6,457 bases of DNA from positions 1-6,457 of the forward strand of contig CAJJUC010000139.1 in the NCBI GenBank assembly GCA_905195005.1, read 5' to 3'. Under the pieces are notes generated by a model. It did no database searches. It was not told where the DNA came from and worked only from the letters and a program-made list of their open reading frames with translations. This document shows, one piece after another, positions 3,844-6,457 of the stretch; position 1 is the stretch's first letter, and each line of letters starts with the position of its first letter. The translations under genes were made by a program, and so were the position numbers. This DNA comes from an uncultured Eubacteriales bacterium. GTDB taxonomy: Bacteria; Bacillota; Clostridia; UMGS1883.

Positions 3844-6457
3844 TTGAAGAATCTCGAAAAAACGTACAACCCCTCCGAGATTGAGGACAAGCTGTACAAA
3901 AAATGGATGGACGGAGGATATTTTCACTCCGAGCCCGATTCAAAGAAAGAGCCTTACACGATAGTTATACCGCCGCCCAATGTTACGGGTCAGCTGCACA
4001 TGGGACACGCCCTTGACGAAACACTTCAGGATATTCTGATTCGCTACAAGAGAATGCAGGGCTACAATGCGCTTTGGATTCCCGGAACGGATCACGCCGG
4101 AATCGCAACGCAGATAAAGGTTGAGGAGGATTTGCGCGTCAATGAGGGGCTTACACGTTATGACCTCGGGCGTGAAAAATTCCTTGAGCGCGTGTGGGAC
4201 TGGAAGGAGAAATTCGGCAGCAGAATCATCAATCAGATTAAAAAGCTCGGCTGCTCGTGCGACTGGGACAGAGAGCGCTTTACAATGGACGAGGGCTGTT
4301 CAAAGGCTGTCCGTGAGGTTTTCGTAAACCTTTATAACAAGGGGCTTATTTACCGTGGAAACAAAATCATCAACTGGTGCCCGAGCTGCGCAACGGCGCT
4401 TTCAGACGCGGAGGTTGAGTATACCGATCAGCCGGGGCATTTCTGGCATGTAAGATATAAAATGTCCGATTCGGACAATTATATCATCGTTGCAACGACG
4501 CGCCCCGAAACAATTCTCGGCGATACGGCGATTGCAGTTAATCCCGAGGACGAACGTTACGCGGACTTTGTGGGCAAAACATGCATTCTTCCGCTTGTGG
4601 GCAGGGAGATTCCGATTGTTGCCGATGAATATGTTGAAAAGGATTTCGGAACGGGCGCCGTTAAAATTACGCCCGCGCACGACCCCAACGACTTTGAGGT
4701 CGGCATGCGCCACAATCTTCCCGTTATCAACGTGATGAACAGCGACGCAACGATTAATGCAAACGGCGGAAAATACGAGGGCATGGATCGTTACGAAGCG
4801 CGAAAGGCAATTGTTGACGATCTTGACAAATGCGGCGCGCTTGTTAAGATTGAGGATTATTCGCACAATGTCGGCACATGCTATCGCTGCAAAACAACGG
4901 TTGAACCGCTGACGAGCGATCAGTGGTTTGTTAAAATGAAGCCGCTTGCGGAGGAAGCAATCCGCGTTGTAAACGATAAAGAGGTTGAGTTTGTTCCCGA
5001 GCGATTCACAAAAACATATCTCAACTGGATGAATAACGTTCACGACTGGTGCATTTCCCGCCAGCTTTGGTGGGGGCACAGAATCCCGGCGTTTTACTGC
5101 GACAAGTGCGGCGAAATGGTTGTAAGCAAGACCGATGTTGACGTTTGCCCGAAATGCGGTGCGCCGATGCGGCAGGAGGAGGACGTGCTCGACACATGGT
5201 TCAGCTCGGCGCTGTGGCCTTTCTCAACGCTCGGCTGGCCAGACAAGACGGAGGATCTTGCATACTACTACCCGACAAGCACGCTTGTTACCGGGTATGA
5301 CATTATATTCTTCTGGGTTGCAAGAATGATATTCAGCGGCTGCGAGCACATGAAAAAGCCGCCGTTCAAGCACGTTTTCATGCATGGTATCGTGCGCGAC
5401 AGTCAGGGCAGAAAGATGAGCAAATCGCTCGGCAACGGAATTGATCCGCTTGAGGTTATTTCCAAGTACGGCGCTGACGCGCTCCGCTTCACTCTTGCAA
5501 CAGGCAACTCACCCGGAAACGACATGCGCTTTTACTGGGAACGCGTTGAATCCAGCCGTAACTTTGCAAACAAAATATGGAATGCGGCGCGTTTTGTTCT
5601 GATGAATCTTGAAATTGAGGATTGTTCGCTTCCCGAAAATCCCGAGATAGAGGATAAATGGATTCTTTCACGCTTTAACGGCGTTGCGCGCTCTGTGACG
5701 GAGAATCTTGACAAATTTGAGCTTGGCGTTGCACTCAGCAATCTTTATGACTTTATCTGGGACGAGCTGTGCGATTGGTACATTGAGCTTGTTAAAACAA
5801 GACTGTACGGCGACAACAAGGAAAGCAAGCTCAATGCAGAGCACACGCTTTGCTTTGTTCTCTGCGGCATACTGAAGCTGATGCATCCGTTCATGCCTTT
5901 CATAACCGAAGAAATTTACTGTGCGCTTCCCACCGGCGAGGAAACGATTATGACGTCCGAATGGCCGAAATACAGCGACAGGCTGAATTTCCCCGAGGAA
6001 GAGAAGCAGATGTCGGTTATCTGCGGAGCGATAAAGAGCATCCGCAATATCAGAACCGAAATGAACGTTGTTCCGTCAAGAAAAGCAAGCATGATTATCG
6101 TTACCGATAATGCAAAGCTGTTTGAGGGCGGCACGGCATTTTTCGAAAAGCTTGCCGGTGCAAAGGATGTTACCGTAACAAATGAGGAGAAGAATATCCC
6201 GGAAGGCGCCGTGAGCGTTATTGTTGAGGGAGCGAAAATCTTTATTCCGATGGACGAGCTGATTGACACGGAAAAGGAAAAGCAGCGCCTTGAAAAGGAA
6301 AAGCAGCGCCTTGAAGCGGAAATCGAGCGCGTTGAGAAAAAGCTTTCGAATCAGGGCTTTATTGCAAAAGCGCCTGCAAAGCTGATTGAAGAGGAAAAGG
6401 AAAAGGGCGTTAAATATAAAGAAATGTACGGCAAGGTTCTCGAAAGCCTTGCAAAGC
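3844..6457 (+). CDS. valS: Valyl-tRNA synthetase (partial, last few residues off the right edge)
   Basis: Class I aminoacyl-tRNA synthetase that charges tRNA-Val in the cytosol and hydrolyses mischarged Thr-tRNA-Val. The 871 visible codons are close to the usual length (about 880), so only the tail is missing. Signatures in order: PPPNVTGQLHMGH (43-55, HIGH motif); WNP-type block GTDHAGIATQ (81-90); CPSC (179-182); CP1 editing domain with ATTRPETILGDTAI (217-230) and ITPAHDPNDFEVG (275-287); CYRC (346-349); DWCISRQLWWGHRIP (401-415); paired CDKC (419-422) and CPKC (435-438), a likely zinc knuckle; LDTWFSSALWPFSTLGWP (449-466); GRKMSKSLGN (522-531, KMSKS); then the anticodon-binding helical domain and a C-terminal coiled coil (about 804-835) ending in KKLSNQGFIAKAP. 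Start is TTG at 3844, the only possible initiator after an in-frame TGA at 3835. The TTG-started N-terminus LKNLEKTYNP fits the family. No T-box leader is seen upstream. Confidence 0.98.
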   Translation, partial: MKNLEKTYNPSEIEDKLYKKWMDGGYFHSEPDSKKEPYTIVIPPPNVTGQLHMGHALDETLQDILIRYKRMQGYNALWIPGTDHAGIATQIKVEEDLRVNEGLTRYDLGREKFLERVWDWKEKFGSRIINQIKKLGCSCDWDRERFTMDEGCSKAVREVFVNLYNKGLIYRGNKIINWCPSCATALSDAEVEYTDQPGHFWHVRYKMSDSDNYIIVATTRPETILGDTAIAVNPEDERYADFVGKTCILPLVGREIPIVADEYVEKDFGTGAVKITPAHDPNDFEVGMRHNLPVINVMNSDATINANGGKYEGMDRYEARKAIVDDLDKCGALVKIEDYSHNVGTCYRCKTTVEPLTSDQWFVKMKPLAEEAIRVVNDKEVEFVPERFTKTYLNWMNNVHDWCISRQLWWGHRIPAFYCDKCGEMVVSKTDVDVCPKCGAPMRQEEDVLDTWFSSALWPFSTLGWPDKTEDLAYYYPTSTLVTGYDIIFFWVARMIFSGCEHMKKPPFKHVFMHGIVRDSQGRKMSKSLGNGIDPLEVISKYGADALRFTLATGNSPGNDMRFYWERVESSRNFANKIWNAARFVLMNLEIEDCSLPENPEIEDKWILSRFNGVARSVTENLDKFELGVALSNLYDFIWDELCDWYIELVKTRLYGDNKESKLNAEHTLCFVLCGILKLMHPFMPFITEEIYCALPTGEETIMTSEWPKYSDRLNFPEEEKQMSVICGAIKSIRNIRTEMNVVPSRKASMIIVTDNAKLFEGGTAFFEKLAGAKDVTVTNEEKNIPEGAVSVIVEGAKIFIPMDELIDTEKEKQRLEKEKQRLEAEIERVEKKLSNQGFIAKAPAKLIEEEKEKGVKYKEMYGKVLESLAK
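6271..6312 (+). repeat. Exact 21-bp tandem repeat inside valS
   Basis: Two identical, in-frame 21-bp units (6271-6291 and 6292-6312), each encoding EKEKQRL, one full heptad of the C-terminal coiled coil. The next heptad, EAEIERV, is diverged. Compared from memory with other ValRS tails (LID-x-EKE...EIERVEKKLSN), the number of heptads appears normal, so this may be sequence homogenisation rather than growth. Confidence 0.9.

Noticed and set aside
3825..3884. Short ATG frame of 19 codons overlapping the start of valS
   Set aside because: It has no ribosome binding site of its own, and the AAAGGA lies inside it and serves the valS TTG. A leader peptide cannot be supported.
4402..5079. Minus-strand open frame (225 codons) opposite valS
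   Set aside because: valS is conserved residue by residue here, and the reverse frame shows no family signature and no credible ribosome binding site.

Overview
The window reads as an ordinary chromosomal segment from a Gram-positive Bacillota (Firmicutes), most likely of the class Clostridia. The main evidence is the gene order ctsR-mcsA-mcsB-clpC, which is the classical class III heat-shock operon of that phylum. Supporting evidence is strong AGGAGG-type ribosome binding sites, a consensus sigma-A promoter and a textbook CtsR operator. The mid-range GC content and frequent GCG/CGC codons would fit a gut-type Oscillospirales or Christensenellales relative better than a low-GC Clostridium, but I cannot place it to genus.

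Left half (1-3417, minus strand): one tightly packed operon transcribed right to left. It encodes the repressor CtsR (3417-2965), the zinc protein McsA (2959-2498), the protein-arginine kinase McsB (2511-1495) and the first 497 residues of the AAA+ unfoldase ClpC (1491 to the left edge, truncated by the window). Junctions are 5 nt, a 14-nt overlap and 3 nt, so the four genes are probably translationally coupled. Together they make the phosphoarginine quality-control circuit. McsB, activated by McsA, phosphorylates arginines on CtsR and on damaged proteins, and ClpC (with ClpP encoded elsewhere) docks the phosphoarginine marks and unfolds the substrates. CtsR represses the operon from a site just downstream of its promoter.

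Middle (3418-3605): a 188-bp divergent regulatory region. On the minus strand it carries a near-perfect sigma-A promoter (TTGACA-17-TATTAT, 3501-3473) followed by a CtsR box (3464-3448) with an extra overlapping third heptad (3442-3448). On the plus strand it carries a weaker promoter-like sequence (3543-3571) for the rightward genes.

Right half (3606-6457, plus strand): a small two-helix membrane protein of unknown function (63 aa), then valS, which encodes valyl-tRNA synthetase from a TTG start at 3844. The right edge cuts valS only a few residues before its expected end (871 codons visible). The two are probably co-transcribed, since the gap is 46 bp with no terminator. No T-box leader is visible ahead of valS.

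I see no mobile element, CRISPR array, tRNA/rRNA gene or new defence-like system. The points that merit a second look are variations on known parts: a three-heptad CtsR operator, a five-glycine CtsR wing, a McsB lacking the RDxxRA phosphoarginine-sensing motif, the unknown small membrane protein, and an exact 21-bp tandem repeat in the valS coiled coil.
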